Positions 18,698 through 27,972 are shown, numbered from the stretch's first letter. The stretch is DNA of 64,000 nt from QQVM01 sp035341855 (GCA_035341855.1 DAOQWA010000005.1:54391-118390); one strand, 5' to 3'. Translations and numbers: made by a program. Notes: generated by a model from the letters alone, not told the origin.

Positions 18698-20125
18698 ATG
18701 AAAACCACGATTCCGGATACGGAAAAAGAAAAGATACTCAATGATCTTCGTCAGGCAAACCTGGCATTTCAAAAAATATATCCCGGCGACCGCTCTGATC
18801 GTCAGCCGGTACATACAGTTTATGGCGGGGCGAACCTATATAAATGGGACTCGGCAGCCAAGATGGGTGACATTGCCCTCAAAAGTCTGCGCACTTATGC
18901 TCCGGACTTTACCGTATTAGCAAGGGTATTGGAACTGAATGGTTATGATTCATTGCCACGTGATGAGAAGCAAATAAATAAATTAACTCAGGAACTAGAG
19001 GCAATGAATGATGCTGAACGAAAGAATCATCCTGCCTGGCTTTCATACACAGTGTATCGCAAAATCATCACAAAACTGGAACATGAAGCTGTTGAAGATT
19101 TCAGAATTGATTTTGAAGATGGCTTTGGTAACCGCCCGGATGAGGAAGAGGATGCAACAGCAGTTAATGCTGCTCTTGAATTGGCAAAAGCCATGAAAGA
19201 AAATAGCACATCGCCATTTATCGGAATAAGAATAAAACCATTCACCGAAGATTTGAAGGCAAGAGGTGTCAGAACCTTAGATATCTTCCTTTCAACATTA
19301 CTTACAGAAACCAAAGGAAAGCTTCCGGAGAATTTCGTAGTCATGCTCCCAAAAGTGACAATCCCGGAGCAAATGCAAAGCCTTGTAAAATTCTTTGATA
19401 TTATCGAAAAAGAATTCAAGCTGCCGATCGGTTCCTTGAAAATGGAAATGATGGTTGAAGCCACTCAGGCCATCATGGACAAGATTGGAATAAACCCTTT
19501 ACGGGGATTGATCATGGCGGGTGAAGGACGCTGCATAGCAGCACATTTCGGAACTTATGATTATACTGCTTCTTCTAACATCACTGCAAAATATCAAACC
19601 ATGGATCATCCGGTTTGCGACTTTGCTCATCACATGACAAAAGTTGCATTAGCCGGAACAGGTATTTTTCTATCCGACGGAGCAACGAATGTCATGCCTA
19701 TAGGTCCACATAAGGGAGAATCATTAACTGAACAACAAGAAAAGGAGAACAGAGAAATAGTTCATAGAGCCTGGAAATTATGCTATGGTCATAGCATGCA
19801 TTCTTTAAAAAACGGATTCTATCAGGGCTGGGATCTAAACCCGGCTCAGTTGCCTATGCGTTATGCTGCTGTCTATACATTTTTCCTTGAAAGCTATGAA
19901 GACGCAGCATTGCGTCTGCGTCACTTTGTAGATAAAGCTGCTCAGGCAACACTCAGTGGCGATATCTTCGATGATGCAGCAACAGGCCAGGGTCTACTAA
20001 ATTATTTTCTTCGTGCCTTGAATTCAGGAGCCATCACTGAGGAAGAAGTCCAAATGACAGGATTAACTCTGGACGAAATCCGTACTCGCTCTTTCTATCG
20101 CATCCTTCAGGGAAGAAGAAAATAA
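18698..20125 (+). CDS. CitE/HpcH-like aldolase-family protein (DUF6986 type), purine-cluster associated
   Basis: A 475-residue protein from ATG 18698; an in-frame TTG at 18650 lies before the likely promoter. It resembles HpcH/HpaI aldolases, citrate-lyase beta chains and malate synthases. Visible motifs are VHTVYGGANLYKWD, DFEDGFGNRPDEEE (DxED metal/substrate site), GIRIKPF, MLPKVTIPEQM, KMEMMVEATQAIM and GEGRCIAAHFGTYDYTA. These match the DxED, R, PK and E positions of the CitE superfamily barrel. Its reaction is not established. In this operon the plausible substrate is glyoxylate or ureidoglycolate produced by allantoicase, because no ureidoglycolate lyase is present. Database labels such as phosphoenolpyruvate kinase are not supported by any motif. 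Confidence 0.7.
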   Translation: MKTTIPDTEKEKILNDLRQANLAFQKIYPGDRSDRQPVHTVYGGANLYKWDSAAKMGDIALKSLRTYAPDFTVLARVLELNGYDSLPRDEKQINKLTQELEAMNDAERKNHPAWLSYTVYRKIITKLEHEAVEDFRIDFEDGFGNRPDEEEDATAVNAALELAKAMKENSTSPFIGIRIKPFTEDLKARGVRTLDIFLSTLLTETKGKLPENFVVMLPKVTIPEQMQSLVKFFDIIEKEFKLPIGSLKMEMMVEATQAIMDKIGINPLRGLIMAGEGRCIAAHFGTYDYTASSNITAKYQTMDHPVCDFAHHMTKVALAGTGIFLSDGATNVMPIGPHKGESLTEQQEKENREIVHRAWKLCYGHSMHSLKNGFYQGWDLNPAQLPMRYAAVYTFFLESYEDAALRLRHFVDKAAQATLSGDIFDDAATGQGLLNYFLRALNSGAITEEEVQMTGLTLDEIRTRSFYRILQGRRK

Positions 20126-20158
20126 GTAGCTCAAGCAATTTGACTGATCTACTTTTTA

Positions 20159-20932
20159 TCACTGCGGTTCAACAATCATCCGTCGAACGGATATCAACTT
20201 TGCAAGGATGCTGATAGCTATCTCATCGGGTGTTTCTGCATCAATATCTATTCCCATAGGCATATCTACTTTTTCAAGTTCTTTTAAGTTGCCCACTCCC
20301 GCATCCACAAACATTTTCTTAGTCATCTCCACTTTTCTCCTGCTTCCTATCATCCCTAAATAAGCCAGCGGTTTTTTCAGGCAATATGATAATATATCAC
20401 GATCATAAGGATGACTGTAAGTCATTATGCAGATATAAGTTTGCTCATCCATAGGTAAGAGAGGCAGTGCACTCTCATAATGCAGATGCAATTTATTTAT
20501 TCCCTCCAAAGAAATCTGATCCAGATATTCCTTCCTGTCGTCAATCACCACCACTTCAAAATCAAGGTTTAGTGAATGTCTCGCCAATGCATGACCCGTA
20601 TGACCTGCACCAAAAATATACAGTTTGCTTTTTTTCATGATAGGCTCTATAAATATGTCCACGCTTCCTCCGCAACACATATTATGTTGATGCAACAAGT
20701 CGTGTTTAAACAGTTCAGGTTTTCCTGATCTAATTACTTTCAAAGCATTTAAGATAACATTTTTCTCCAATTCGCCTCCACCTACGCTACCATGAATATC
20801 ACCATCTGAATAAACCAGCATCTTTGATCCGGCTTCACGTGGTGTAGACCCTTTTGTATTCACGATAATACAAAGGGCGAGTTTTTGATTCCTGCTCTGC
20901 GCATCTAAGATCTTTTGGTAAAAGGTATCCAA
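20159..20932 (-). CDS. xdhC: XdhC-family molybdenum-cofactor accessory protein
   Basis: A 257-residue protein. The N-terminal XdhC/CoxI domain has VNTKGSTPREAGSKMLV and GSVGGGELEKNVI, with a Cys pair (MCCGGSVDIFIEP, about 85-97). The C-terminal half is a Rossmann-like domain with LYIFGAGHTGHALARHS and a later PLAYLGMIGSRRK. XdhC proteins bind and sulfurate the molybdenum cofactor and insert it into xanthine dehydrogenase. It lies on the opposite strand between the CitE-like gene and guaD, convergent with the former and divergent from the latter. Confidence 0.88.
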   Translation of the reverse strand: MDTFYQKILDAQSRNQKLALCIIVNTKGSTPREAGSKMLVYSDGDIHGSVGGGELEKNVILNALKVIRSGKPELFKHDLLHQHNMCCGGSVDIFIEPIMKKSKLYIFGAGHTGHALARHSLNLDFEVVVIDDRKEYLDQISLEGINKLHLHYESALPLLPMDEQTYICIMTYSHPYDRDILSYCLKKPLAYLGMIGSRRKVEMTKKMFVDAGVGNLKELEKVDMPMGIDIDAETPDEIAISILAKLISVRRMIVEPQ

Positions 20933-20946
20933 GCGAGAAAATATTA

Positions 20947-20975
20947 TTGAGACAGGTAAAATTATACTAATTTTG
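20947..20975 (+). promoter_or_regulatory. Probable guaD promoter
   Basis: TTG at 20947-20949, an 18-base spacer, and TAATTTTG at 20968-20975 match the Bacteroidetes -33/-7 pattern. The gene start is 46 bases downstream. The site lies in the divergent gap with xdhC. Confidence 0.5.
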
Positions 20976-21021
20976 TTAAACCCCGGAGGATAGATTAATA
21001 GTTATTAATAAGACAAGTATT

Positions 21022-21498
21022 ATGAAAAAAGATCATGGTGAATTTATTAAAGCAGCAATCCAACTTTCACGTGAAGGATCAAATAATAATAAAGGGGGTC
21101 CTTTTGGTTGTATCGTAGTGAAGGATGGTAAGATTGTAGGAAAAGGTTCCAATCAGGTCACATCTACAAACGATCCGACTGCACATGCTGAAATAGTTGC
21201 AATAAGAGATGCTTGTAAAAATTTAAATTCCTTCCAGCTTGACGGTTGTGAAATATATACATCTTGTGAGCCTTGCCCTATGTGCCTTGGTGCTATCTAT
21301 TGGGCCAGACCTGCCAAAGTATACTATGCTAACACTCGGGATCAGGCTGCTGATGCAGGTTTTGATGATGCTTTTATTTATGAGGAGATCAATGTAGATC
21401 CTGCTTCCCGAAAAATTGAAATGATCCACACTCCGAATGCGGATGCTTTGCAGATTTTTAAAGATTGGGTAGCTAAACCTGATAAAATTGATTATTGA
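21022..21498 (+). CDS. guaD: Guanine deaminase (cytidine-deaminase fold)
   Basis: A 158-residue cytoplasmic enzyme converting guanine to xanthine and ammonia. The zinc site of the deaminase superfamily is HAE at 55-57 and PCPMC at 84-88 (ligands H55, C85, C88, with E57 as proton shuttle). IYTSCEPCPMCLGAIYWARP and AGFDDAFIYEEI match the Bacillus-type guanine deaminase rather than tRNA adenosine deaminase TadA. Its product feeds xanthine dehydrogenase, so it extends the purine pathway to guanine. Confidence 0.9.
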   Translation: MKKDHGEFIKAAIQLSREGSNNNKGGPFGCIVVKDGKIVGKGSNQVTSTNDPTAHAEIVAIRDACKNLNSFQLDGCEIYTSCEPCPMCLGAIYWARPAKVYYANTRDQAADAGFDDAFIYEEINVDPASRKIEMIHTPNADALQIFKDWVAKPDKIDY

Positions 21499-21559
21499 CA
21501 GAGTGTATCTGGTATTGAACCCAAATGATAGAATCATTTTATAAACCGGATGCCTCTAA

Positions 21560-22834
21560 ATGAAAATTAAACATTCCCTTTTAATTTTCTTTTCCGTCAT
21601 CCTATTTGTCTTCGGAACCGGACATTTTCTCGATAAAGGAAAGATGATGATCCCTGAATTTACCGTTCCATACTTTTCAGGAGCCGCATTGATAGATCAG
21701 GGACAAGGTTGGAAATTCAATTTGAATGAAGTTGATACTCTTCATAAATTTATATCAATACCTGATAAGGAAGAATCTTTAAAAAAGATCAACTCATATC
21801 ACTTTGTATCGCATCAGATTGATAGTCGTAACTATGCGATCAATCAACCGGGCTATCTCTATGTAGTTTGGATTGCCGGAAATATCTTTAGATGGACAGG
21901 TAGCATTGGAGCAGTGAAACTTTTTCAACTGCTAATTCATTCAGTAATCTCCTTGATCATTCTTTTACTTCTAAAAACAAGGAGAGAACAATTAATTTTC
22001 TTCTGTTTGTATGTGATAAATCCTCTCATTATTTATTACGCTTTGTATCCTTTTTATTACTTCTGGGAAATTATTCCTTCTGCCATACTTGTTTATTGGT
22101 TTCTATCACAAAGGAAAATATCATTTTTAGTTCTGCTAATGCTGGCGCTCCTTCTGGCATTCACTTTTCATATCAGATCTACCGTCCTTGTATTAAGCAT
22201 ACTTGTTTTGTTGTATGCTGGTCGAAACCTTCCCATTTATAAGCGGGGTATTGTTGTCGCTGTTTTTATCTTTTCTCTGATTAGTCTGGGTTCAGAAAAA
22301 ACAGACAAACATCCCGGACATATCATGTATACGTCGCTTGGTGCTTATCCTAATTCCTACGTCAAAGGATTTAGCGATACGATTTCATGGAATGCTTATC
22401 GAGATATTGCAGGCAGTGAATTTAGCTATGACAGCAAACCCGGAATGTATGACTCAGAAGTGTTTTTTGGAGAGTCCAAATGGTGCATGGGCGAATACCT
22501 GAGAATTCTAAAAGCAGAACCGCTTATGGTTCTTAGAAATGCTGTCCTTAATTTTTTCCAAAGCTTTTCCCTTGGGCACTTTCGTGCATCGCTGCCCTTA
22601 AGTTATTTCTCAAGTCTACTTGGTCTGATTCTTTTTTTGTTACTTTTTCTTAGAAAAAAATTCTTTTTTTTAGCTGCAATCATCGCCGCCTCCTGTACCT
22701 ATTCATTCTATTTACCTCCACTGCCAATTTACATGTATGGTTCATATTTGATCATCCTGATGGCACTTATGAATATATTTTTCGGTACAGGTAATCCAAA
22801 AGGACTGGTTGAAAAATCAATTGCGATAAGATAG
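21560..22834 (+). CDS. Polytopic membrane protein of unknown function
   Basis: A 424-residue protein with an N-terminal membrane segment (LLIFFSVILFVFGTGHFL) and about eight more hydrophobic segments. A hydrophilic extracytoplasmic portion occupies roughly 240-320, with one more cluster of membrane segments near the end. The general layout (long first loop, many short helices) recalls GT-C-type glycosyltransferases, but I see no conserved acidic motif in the first loop that would prove it. It begins 61 bases after guaD and could be read through from it. A role in purine use is not suggested by the sequence. Confidence 0.6.
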   Translation: MKIKHSLLIFFSVILFVFGTGHFLDKGKMMIPEFTVPYFSGAALIDQGQGWKFNLNEVDTLHKFISIPDKEESLKKINSYHFVSHQIDSRNYAINQPGYLYVVWIAGNIFRWTGSIGAVKLFQLLIHSVISLIILLLLKTRREQLIFFCLYVINPLIIYYALYPFYYFWEIIPSAILVYWFLSQRKISFLVLLMLALLLAFTFHIRSTVLVLSILVLLYAGRNLPIYKRGIVVAVFIFSLISLGSEKTDKHPGHIMYTSLGAYPNSYVKGFSDTISWNAYRDIAGSEFSYDSKPGMYDSEVFFGESKWCMGEYLRILKAEPLMVLRNAVLNFFQSFSLGHFRASLPLSYFSSLLGLILFLLLFLRKKFFFLAAIIAASCTYSFYLPPLPIYMYGSYLIILMALMNIFFGTGNPKGLVEKSIAIR

Positions 22835-22967
22835 AAATTTCAGTTTTTAATAGATTTTTTCACAAAATGGGTTCATATGCCTGTGTAAAAGTAATTTCAA
22901 AAGCAGCATTTCTCCATAATCCTTTGTGGTCTGTTTTGTAATTTCCCATTCTAAAAAAATATTAAAC

Positions 22968-24329
22968 ATGAAAAAATCTTTACTTGTTATTTCCCTACTC
23001 TTTATTCAATTGTCGGTCACCGGACAGGCAATTCAGAATGGCGATTTTGAAAACTGGAGTAATTTTAATTATGACGAAACTGTCTCCTGGATCACATCAA
23101 ATCGTGAATCAGTACCTGCCTTTAGCATTCCTACTGTCACTCCTGTAGGAGGCTTTAGCGGACTGGCGGCGAGAATTGAAACTTACATCATTGGAACAGA
23201 CACCCTGGGTGGTTATGTAATTAATTCAACTGACAATCCAATCGATGGAATAGGTGGTATTCCGTACTCTCAACAACCGACAGATATTACAGGTTATTAC
23301 CGCTATGAACTACCAGGAATTGACACAGCTATCTTGATTGTTACCTTCAAAAGTGGGGGTTCTATCATTAGTACTGACATTTTTGCTATAAAAGGTACAG
23401 GTAGCGAATTGACTTATGTTCCTTTTACATTTCCACTAAGTCTAGGATCTGTACCTGATACTGTAATTATTGCTATGGCAGCAAGCAATCTTATTTCCGG
23501 AATTGGAATAGAAGCAAATAGTTGGATAGAGTTTGACGAACTGGCCTTCTCCGGTCCATCAATTACCCAACCAATCCCTAATGGCACATTTGACAACTGG
23601 ATAAATAAAAGCATTGACAATCCTTTTGGCTGGATAAATTCAGGTGATGGTGTAAAACAGTCAACTGATGCAGTGAGTGGTCTCTATGCTCTCAGCCTTG
23701 AAACTACTGATCAGGGATTTGGACCAGAAATTGCAGCAGTAAGTAGTGGACAAGATTTTTCTATGGGTGGACAGCCGTTCACTAACATGGGTGATACTCT
23801 AGTCGGTTTTTATAAATTCCTGACCAGCGCACCTGATACCGCTATAGCGAACATCAATACTATGGCCGGCGGGTCAATTGTTGGTGGTGCATACTATCAA
23901 TTTATTTCGACATCTGTATATACCCCATTTGCTATTCCGATTGGTTCGTCAATGACACCGGATTCAATAAGAATAGAATTTTACTCTTCTTATTTTCCAT
24001 TTGATTCTGCTGTTGTAGGAAGTAAGCTGTTTATTGACCAACTTGACCTCCAATCGATCATTACAGGATTAAATAAAGAAATAGATAAAAATTCCAAATT
24101 CTTCACTTCTTATCCTAATCCGGTAAGCGATGTTCTTCACATAACTTATACAGGAGATGCTAATGAGCTGGAAACAATTATATACAATTCAATCGGTGAA
24201 GTTGTTCATCATTCATCAGCGGAGAGCAAATTATTTGACTTAAGTGTTCGTCAGCTACCTGCAGGTTGCTATTGGCTTAAGCTTGTGAGCGGAACAAGTG
24301 TCAGCGTACGAAAGATTATCAAACAATAA
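22968..24329 (+). CDS. T9SS-exported protein with two NxxFENW-type domains
   Basis: A protein of 453 residues from ATG 22968; the in-frame TTG at 22926 would add 14 residues before the signal peptide MKKSLLVISLLFIQLSVTG. Two tandem domains start with IQNGDFENWSNF (about residue 18) and IPNGTFDNWINK (about 203). Each includes a GYYRY or GFYKF strand and a closing IEFDELAF or IDQLDLQ. A T9SS sorting domain ends the protein (SYPNPVSDVLHITY to the C-terminus). It is a duplicated version of the family at 6336 and 30552. Its ligand and function are unknown. Confidence 0.75.
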   Translation: MKKSLLVISLLFIQLSVTGQAIQNGDFENWSNFNYDETVSWITSNRESVPAFSIPTVTPVGGFSGLAARIETYIIGTDTLGGYVINSTDNPIDGIGGIPYSQQPTDITGYYRYELPGIDTAILIVTFKSGGSIISTDIFAIKGTGSELTYVPFTFPLSLGSVPDTVIIAMAASNLISGIGIEANSWIEFDELAFSGPSITQPIPNGTFDNWINKSIDNPFGWINSGDGVKQSTDAVSGLYALSLETTDQGFGPEIAAVSSGQDFSMGGQPFTNMGDTLVGFYKFLTSAPDTAIANINTMAGGSIVGGAYYQFISTSVYTPFAIPIGSSMTPDSIRIEFYSSYFPFDSAVVGSKLFIDQLDLQSIITGLNKEIDKNSKFFTSYPNPVSDVLHITYTGDANELETIIYNSIGEVVHHSSAESKLFDLSVRQLPAGCYWLKLVSGTSVSVRKIIKQ

Positions 24330-24348
24330 GTTCAAAGTATTTCATAAC

Positions 24349-24382
24349 AAAAAAACGCATGAACAAATTCATGCGTTTTTTT
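24349..24382. terminator. Bidirectional intrinsic terminator
   Basis: A perfect 15-bp stem (24349-24363 with 24368-24382) with a 4-base loop. It carries A-runs on the left and T-runs on the right, so it can terminate transcription in both directions. It lies between two convergent T9SS-cargo genes. Confidence 0.85.
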
Positions 24383-24396
24383 TATGTCCCGATAAT

Positions 24397-27189
24397 TTAT
24401 TTCTGCAACTGAACCGGAATAACAGCACCCATACTTTCTATATGAATAAAATACAAGCCTTCAGAAAGATTACCGGATTCAATACGAACTTCCTTTCCAA
24501 TAATATGCTGAATATAGACCAGTTCTCCTATAGAATTATATAATTTCAATGAAGTTCCACCGGGTGTATCATTTGGAAGCCTGAAATTAAGAGAGGAATT
24601 GAATGGATTAGGGTATACAGAAATCTGATCATTCTCAGCTAATGTAGAAACTCCTGTGCCGGGAGCTAAAACCATGAAAGTGTCACATTGTAAACAAGAA
24701 TTATCATCGCTAACGCACAAGGTATAAGTACCCGCTGCAACATTCAGAAGGTCTTCATTAGTTGTTCCATTTGACCAATCGAAATTTATTAAACCGGTAC
24801 CACCGGTAACACTAATATCAATAGAACCATCGGAACAAGAAATGCATGAGGCATTTGTGACAGTGGATGCAATCAGGATCTGAAGAGGCTCCTGAATTAT
24901 TACATCAGATGTAACGGAACAAGAAGCCACATCAGTACATGTAACCGTATATGTTCCGGCACACAAAGAACTAAGAGATGCACCTGAAACCGGAGGTGAA
25001 ACCGACCAGGAATAAGTAAATGGCCCGTTGCCATTGGCACTTGCCAATGCAGATCCATCACACAGACCAAAGCAACTTATATCATTACCTAGTGTAGATA
25101 TTTGTAATTGAGCAGGATCGACTAAGGAAATAGTTGCAGAATCGGCGCATGAAGATGAGTCTGTAACAATGACCGTATAAACCCCACTGCATAAACCAAC
25201 AGCCGTTGAACTTGTTTGCCCTGAAATATCCGACCAAAGATAAGTTAGTGGTGATTGACCAATTACATTAGCTATGGCAATTCCTGTACAATCTCCAAAA
25301 CATGATGGGTCAGTTTTAGAAACTGAAATTTGAATTTCTGCCGGTTCGCTGATATTTATAGATTGAGTTGATGTGCATCCGAGATCATCAGTGCACATAA
25401 CAGTATATGTACCGGCGCATAATCCATTTACCGTGGATCCGTTTGATACAGGAAGCGTAGACCATTCAAAGGTAAAAGGTCCGGCTCCAACAGCAACGGC
25501 ATTTGCGTTTCCGTCACATAGCCCAAAACATGATGCGTTAGCCTTCGTAGTTGACAACTGCGTAGCCGGAGGGTCACTAAGAGTAATAGTTGCAGTAGAA
25601 CTACAACCGATAGCATCTGTACCGGTTACGGTATATGTTCCCGCGCATAAACCTGAAATACTTGATCCCGTCTGAACCGGAGAAGTAGACCATGAGTAAG
25701 TAAAAGGTGCCAGACCTGTGGTATTTGCCACTGCAGTACCGTCACATGCGGCATGACAAGTAATTTGTCCGCTTGCAGTTATTTGTGTTGAACAAAAATT
25801 GCCTGCCACCAATTTTGTCACAAATATATCCAGCAGAAGATCACCGTGTAATGTTGAATAGTCAAATTCCGCGGAGTCAACATATTCGCCACAAGAATAA
25901 ATGTTCCCTGCATTATCACATGCAACTCCTCTACCTCTGTCATTTTCATAAGAGCCTACAGACCGAACCCATCTTGTCGTTGAGCCTGTCTGATCATAGC
26001 TTGTAAGGAACACTTCCGAAAAACCATTTCCTGAAATTGAAAATGGCGGGAAGGTTGCGCTACCACCATAATCACCGATGACAAATATGTTTCCACTTGT
26101 ATCATGTGCTATCCCTCTTCCGATGTCATCTTCGGGCCCACCACCTGAGAGTGCCCATTGATTATTTCCATTAGCATCATAAGCTGCCAGGAACATATCA
26201 CTATTTCCTCGTGAGGAGATCACATGCCCGTCAAAGGATGGGCGTCCCTGAAACTCACCTGTAATTAATATCTCTCCATTTATATTCTGTGTAATGTCCC
26301 ATCCACGCTCAAAACCGGTATCACCAACCTGTTCAACCCATTGGAGGGTACCGGCAGTATCAAATTTTGCCAGGAAAATATCAGTCCCCCCATTGCCTGT
26401 CTTGCTAACACCGGGAGCAAATTCTGCTAAACCTACAAAGTAACCGGTCACATAAATAAAACCATTATGATCGCTTAGTATACCATAGGCTTTATCACTT
26501 TCCAACCCTCCCATTCGCCTCCCCCAAACGTAATCACCATTTCCATTAAATTTAAAAACGGTAGCATCATAATCTCCGGCACTACTGAACAGAAAATTAT
26601 TCTCAAAGTAAGTATCGCCCTTTGTACCTCCACAAGTATAAACATTACCTTGCTCATCACAACCAACAGAATATCCTCTTGTTTGTAATGGGCCATCGAT
26701 ACTGATATTGCGAACCCATTGCACAATACCGGCAGTGTCATATTTAGCAACAAACATGTTGTTCACCTCTGACACACCTGTCACTTTCATGATGTGATCA
26801 AAATAACATGTGTCTTCATACTCACCTCCGATAAAAAGATTTCCCAATCCGTCGAGAGCGATTGAATGTGCTTTATCGCCTCCCTTACCTCCGGCTCCTT
26901 TCGCCCAAACCAATCTTCCCTCAGGTGTATACTTAGCTATAAATATATCATGAACACCGGCAGATTCAATCACGATTCCACTACCAAAATCTGCCAGAAA
27001 TTCTATCTGTCCGGCAACGTATACATAACCCTGAGGATCGGCAACTATGTCATAAGCCTGATCAAAACCCTCGCTTTTAATGGTGTTTGCCCACTGATAT
27101 ACCTGTGCACGTGATTGAAAAAAGGACAACAACAAAAGCAGGTAAAGTACTTTTAAGACTTTAGGATGTGAAGAATTAATTTTTGACAT
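24397..27189 (-). CDS. Secreted beta-propeller/SprB-repeat protein with T9SS sorting domain
   Basis: A 930-residue protein with an N-terminal signal segment (VLYLLLLLSFFQSRA). The first 450 residues are repeated units of the SBBP (seven-bladed propeller) type: variants of DPQGYVYVAGQ, DGLGNLFIGGEY, DEQGNVYTCGG and DNAGNIYSCGEY, each paired with KYDTAGxxQWV. From about 455 to 840 come SprB repeats of about 75 residues (SCFGLCDGNANA, FTYSWS, GLCAGTYTVTxTD). The T9SS domain occupies the last 80 residues (ISVYPNPFNSSLNF). SprB repeats occur in the gliding adhesin SprB of Flavobacterium, so a surface adhesion role is possible. No enzyme signature is present. Confidence 0.85.
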   Translation of the reverse strand: MSKINSSHPKVLKVLYLLLLLSFFQSRAQVYQWANTIKSEGFDQAYDIVADPQGYVYVAGQIEFLADFGSGIVIESAGVHDIFIAKYTPEGRLVWAKGAGGKGGDKAHSIALDGLGNLFIGGEYEDTCYFDHIMKVTGVSEVNNMFVAKYDTAGIVQWVRNISIDGPLQTRGYSVGCDEQGNVYTCGGTKGDTYFENNFLFSSAGDYDATVFKFNGNGDYVWGRRMGGLESDKAYGILSDHNGFIYVTGYFVGLAEFAPGVSKTGNGGTDIFLAKFDTAGTLQWVEQVGDTGFERGWDITQNINGEILITGEFQGRPSFDGHVISSRGNSDMFLAAYDANGNNQWALSGGGPEDDIGRGIAHDTSGNIFVIGDYGGSATFPPFSISGNGFSEVFLTSYDQTGSTTRWVRSVGSYENDRGRGVACDNAGNIYSCGEYVDSAEFDYSTLHGDLLLDIFVTKLVAGNFCSTQITASGQITCHAACDGTAVANTTGLAPFTYSWSTSPVQTGSSISGLCAGTYTVTGTDAIGCSSTATITLSDPPATQLSTTKANASCFGLCDGNANAVAVGAGPFTFEWSTLPVSNGSTVNGLCAGTYTVMCTDDLGCTSTQSINISEPAEIQISVSKTDPSCFGDCTGIAIANVIGQSPLTYLWSDISGQTSSTAVGLCSGVYTVIVTDSSSCADSATISLVDPAQLQISTLGNDISCFGLCDGSALASANGNGPFTYSWSVSPPVSGASLSSLCAGTYTVTCTDVASCSVTSDVIIQEPLQILIASTVTNASCISCSDGSIDISVTGGTGLINFDWSNGTTNEDLLNVAAGTYTLCVSDDNSCLQCDTFMVLAPGTGVSTLAENDQISVYPNPFNSSLNFRLPNDTPGGTSLKLYNSIGELVYIQHIIGKEVRIESGNLSEGLYFIHIESMGAVIPVQLQK

Positions 27190-27441
27190 TGTTATAATTT
27201 GTCGTTAAAAAACTGAGGGATTACTATGCTGCAGGACCCTCGTAGTCTGTAAATGCCCGTAAACAAAGGCTTTCAAGACCTTTAATTTTTTAACAAAGAT
27301 AAATAATCAGCACCCTCACTTTTAGAGTTAACATGAAGTTTATGTTATGATTTACATCAGCTCTTTAAAAAAGCTGAGAATTCCACTCCAATTGGTACTT
27401 CAAATGAATTCAGAAATGGCCAAAAAACTAATTAAATTTCA

Positions 27442-27449
27442 TACCTTTG
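27442..27449 (+). promoter_or_regulatory. Possible -7 promoter element (TACCTTTG)
   Basis: A TAnnTTTG match 29 bases before the tatA-like start at 27479, in the divergent gap with the SprB-repeat protein gene. No convincing -33 box was found. Confidence 0.35.
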
Positions 27450-27478
27450 AATCCGCTATCAGGCTTAAAAAATAAATC

Positions 27479-27673
27479 ATGGCAGGCACAATTATGCTGA
27501 CATTCCTTTGGTCACTTGGTGGTGGCGAGATCTTTTTAATTCTTCTCATCATTCTACTTTTTTTCGGCGCCAAAAGAATTCCGGGTCTTGCAAAAGGACT
27601 TGGAAAAGGTATCAAAGAATTTAAAGATGCCAAAAACGGTGTCGATGAAAACAAAAATGCAGGGAAAAATTAA
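27479..27673 (+). CDS. tatA: TatA/TatE-family twin-arginine translocase subunit
   Basis: A 64-residue protein with a single N-terminal membrane helix (GGGEIFLILLIILLFFGAKR), then the conserved hinge-like FGAKRIPGLAKGLGKGIKEF amphipathic helix and a short charged tail. This matches TatA/E in order, length and FG motif. It forms the protein-conducting part of the Tat pathway for folded, cofactor-bearing proteins. A likely client lies in this window: the Rieske protein at 58713 with an SRRDFLK signal. No tatC is seen here. The stop codon lies inside the terminator hairpin. Confidence 0.88.
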   Translation: MAGTIMLTFLWSLGGGEIFLILLIILLFFGAKRIPGLAKGLGKGIKEFKDAKNGVDENKNAGKN

Positions 27674-27690
27674 TCCCTGCATTTTTGTTT
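27649..27690. terminator. Bidirectional intrinsic terminator after tatA
   Basis: A 17-bp perfect stem (27649-27665 with 27674-27690) with an 8-base loop that contains the tatA stop codon. T-runs on both strands suit termination of tatA and of the convergent small gene at 27712. Confidence 0.85.
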
Positions 27691-27711
27691 TTTAAAATTC
27701 CTATATGCTTA

Positions 27712-27972
27712 TCAGCCTTTCGTTGAACGAATTCTTTCGATTGCTGTTACCGGTATAACCTCACTGAAAGGTTCCAGGATCTTAAGATCGTTATTTTCTA
27801 ATGCAGAAATGAGCCTCTTTCCTTTTTGGACGCTGATGAAATAAATTTCTTTCAACGCTGCATTACTTTTTTGGATGGCACTTACATAGATCCACCCTAC
27901 CTTTCTTTTATTATTGGTCAGGTAAAGGGTAGCAATCTTATTAAGATGCGGTGTAATTTCATCAAATCCCAT
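27712..27972 (-). CDS. Small protein of unknown function (second of an overlapping pair)
   Basis: An 86-residue cytoplasmic protein when started at ATG 27972 (MGFDEITPHLNKIATLYLTN). The longer in-frame start at 28086 would add 38 basic residues that are only the shadow of the upstream gene. The preferred start leaves an 11-base overlap with the upstream stop, a normal coupling distance. It contains RKVGWIYVSAIQKS and ISALENNDLKILEPFSEVIP. I do not recognise the family, though the beta-rich start could be a small RNA- or protein-binding fold. Confidence 0.55.
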   Translation of the reverse strand: MGFDEITPHLNKIATLYLTNNKRKVGWIYVSAIQKSNAALKEIYFISVQKGKRLISALENNDLKILEPFSEVIPVTAIERIRSTKG

